From Acidobacteriaceae bacterium (lineage in GTDB: Bacteria > Acidobacteriota > Terriglobia > Terriglobales > Acidobacteriaceae): a stretch of 49,232 bases of DNA. Where the stretch lies: the NCBI GenBank assembly GCA_003140075.1, contig PLIO01000198.1, positions 1-49,232 on the forward strand, in the 5' to 3' direction. Below the pieces are notes generated by a model, which worked only from the letters and a program-made list of their open reading frames with translations, was not told the DNA's origin and made no database searches. The stretch's first letter is position 1, and each line of letters begins with the position of its first letter. Below are positions 47,829 to 49,232 of this stretch, piece by piece. Both the position numbers and the translations under genes were made by a program.

Positions 47829-48983
47829 CTAAAGGGCGCGGAGCAAACCGCGCCCTCCTGAACAGAGCCTAATCCAATAGAACACTGTCCCACTCAGACG
47901 AATGTCCATCACGGATGGCGTGGGTGGCGTTGGTGGGATGCCGGGGATGTGTGTGCCTGGAGTTCCCGGCGAGTTGGCGGTAGCCCCCGTTCCGGGAATG
48001 TCTACGCCGGGCGTGCCCGGCGTACCGGGTGTGTAGCAGATGCCTGGGTCGGTATAAGGTGGCAGCGGTTGTGGGCGCTGGGCTATCGGCTGCTCGGGAA
48101 CCGGATGTTGCTCGGAGTCTCGGACTGCGTCGGAGACCTGATCCCCCTGCAGAATGAGTGGGTGTTCCAGGACCATCTCGACGGGAGAGCCTACGTCGAG
48201 GAAAAAGTTGCGAGTGTGCAAGAGCAGCGCGAATGCGGCCACGCCTCCAACCGCTCCGCCCACCATGGCGCCGATAATGGTGTTCTTCGCTGTGCTGCCG
48301 GGGGCAGTTACGCTTGAGGTGAGGCACTCTGGCGGCTGCCCCATGCAGCCAGGCGGCAGAGTGCTGGTAATTGTGTTCGGCTGCGAACTGGCAGTGAAGT
48401 GTCCAATGAGAGCCCCGACGCCCGCGCCACCGGCCGGAAGCGCCAAGGCGGCGCCGATGTGGCCGTTCCCCGGATCTTTGATGGCGTAGCCTTCATCGCT
48501 TTCGAGCGTGATCGGTCCGGATACAGGCGCTACGTAACCGTCGGGATAAGAGATTGACATGGATTGCAGGCGCAATTCTCCGCGCCCGCCATTCCGGCCA
48601 AGCCTATCGACTTTCCCTTGAACAAGCGTGCCGGCTGGGATCACGACTTCGTTTCCGGAAGCGATGGGAGAAATCACCTGGGCGTAGATGTCGTCTCCGC
48701 GATGAATGTATCGGCTCTGGATCGGATGCGTCAGCACCAGAGCAATGCTGGTCCCTGCGGGAACCGTGACCGAGGTGGTTCCAGGCGCGGGCTTTGCCGA
48801 GGCGAGCCTGTCGGGTGGAGTGGGTTGCGAATCCCATTGCGAGGCAGTCTGTAACTGCGCAACCGAAGACACAGCAGCACACAGAAGAGTGGTGAAAACG
48901 AGTACGCATTTGGTTCTTTTCTTGGCCAGAGATAGGAAGGCGACCAAGTTCGATACTGCGCGAAGACAGCCATCGTTAGACAT
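47829..48983 (-). CDS. Exported protein with a VirB10/TrbI-like beta segment and Pro/Gly-repeat tail
   Basis: I start at the ATG at 48983 (MSNDGCLRAVSNL), which has AGGAGG seven bases before it, giving 384 residues. A hydrophobic export signal lies at about 24-44 (CVLVFTTLLCAAVSSVAQ). The domain at about 65-165 contains VPAGTSIALVLTHPIQSR and VVIPAGTLVQGKVDRLGRNG, which recalls the beta-barrel opening of TrbI/VirB10 proteins, but no other secretion gene is present and an unrelated acidobacterial family is equally possible. A Gly-rich helix (IIGAMVGGAVGGVAAFALLL) follows, then a Pro-rich tail with PGTPGTPG-type repeats. A hairpin lies over its last codons. Confidence 0.75.
   Translation of the reverse strand: MSNDGCLRAVSNLVAFLSLAKKRTKCVLVFTTLLCAAVSSVAQLQTASQWDSQPTPPDRLASAKPAPGTTSVTVPAGTSIALVLTHPIQSRYIHRGDDIYAQVISPIASGNEVVIPAGTLVQGKVDRLGRNGGRGELRLQSMSISYPDGYVAPVSGPITLESDEGYAIKDPGNGHIGAALALPAGGAGVGALIGHFTASSQPNTITSTLPPGCMGQPPECLTSSVTAPGSTAKNTIIGAMVGGAVGGVAAFALLLHTRNFFLDVGSPVEMVLEHPLILQGDQVSDAVRDSEQHPVPEQPIAQRPQPLPPYTDPGICYTPGTPGTPGVDIPGTGATANSPGTPGTHIPGIPPTPPTPSVMDIRLSGTVFYWIRLCSGGRGLLRAL
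47834..47857. terminator. Shared hairpin between the convergent cytochrome and exported-protein genes
   Basis: AGGGCGCGG and CCGCGCCCT pair perfectly around AGCAAA. On the minus strand TTTAG follows. It overlaps the last codons of the minus-strand gene and lies 38 bp past the cytochrome stop, so it probably ends transcription from both sides. The T-run is short. Confidence 0.55.
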
Positions 48984-49232
48984 GTGGTACCTCCTGTGAA
49001 AGTCCGTTCGGAGGCCGAAGCCTTCAACTCGGGTGGCGCTTGAAGAGCTGAAGTGCACGCCCTGCCGCATAGACTGCGGGGTTGCAGAAACGTCGTATAG
49101 AGATTAGTGAAGATTTGAAAAGGTGAGAAGAGTTTTGTAAACGTGAAGCGTGGTTCGGTAGTGGCTCAATTTGAAATCTTCAATGATTGCGCCCAGCCGG
49201 CGTCATCCCGAAGTCCCGCGTTTTCAGAGTCT

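Noticed and set aside
47829..48983. A type IV secretion component (VirB10/TrbI)
   Set aside because: Only a short beta segment is suggestive; there is no other secretion or conjugation gene in the window and the rest of the protein does not fit.

Overview
The window looks like a chromosome segment of an acidobacterium (Acidobacteriota, Terriglobia-like). This is inferred from gene content, not from a marker gene: a large Oar-type TonB-dependent receptor with a carboxypeptidase-regulatory-like N-terminus, Ser/Thr kinases fused to a TolB-like propeller or to an NTPase-TPR module, secreted FG-GAP/ASPIC-UnbV proteins paired with SCO-type proteins, a DUF3300 protein, and a GC-rich base composition.

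Layout. 1-12.5 kb is ordinary chromosome: the tail of one gene, a large GNAT-like hypothetical protein, an alpha/beta hydrolase, the receptor, a kinase whose catalytic loop reads HRDINPTN instead of HRDxKPxN, an intergenic stretch with three strong hairpins, and a porin. 12.5-19.8 kb is accessory DNA. It holds a 1.7-kb gene-free stretch with a broken tRNA-Lys copy, a Cys-rich secreted protein behind a duplicated leader, a seven-repeat FG-GAP protein, and a complete 2.55-kb IS1-family element (17 bp perfect inverted repeats, 8 bp target duplication) carrying three passenger genes. The stretch ends at an intact tRNA-Lys(TTT).

Next to the 5' end of that tRNA lies a tyrosine recombinase broken by two frameshifts, and 24 kb further on (43.86 kb) there is a 39-bp copy of the tRNA 5' half. 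I read 19.80-43.89 kb as a decayed, tRNA-bounded genomic island. Its cargo is an FAD oxidoreductase, an OsmC protein, a PknK-like kinase-NTPase-TPR protein, a DUF4242 protein, an AsmA-like protein, a second wrecked recombinase, an orphan NarL-type regulator, a tandemly duplicated two-gene secretory module, a DUF3300 protein and a TMTC-like membrane TPR protein. A palindromic repeat family occurs at five loci, all inside this interval.

The most unusual block is 31.66-38.91 kb. Two genes occur twice in a row: a parvulin-like/TPR/FG-GAP/ASPIC-UnbV protein, then a CusF-like/SCO protein with a CX5C metal motif. Both parvulin domains lack the family's conserved histidines, and the SCO proteins have an altered copper site, so this looks like a specialised envelope metal or redox maturation module. 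From 44 kb the window returns to housekeeping genes: a ROK sugar kinase, a KdsC-type phosphatase, a monoheme cytochrome c followed by a membrane multiheme NapC/NirT-type cytochrome (with a perfect CRP-type palindrome upstream), and a secreted protein with a Pro/Gly tail.
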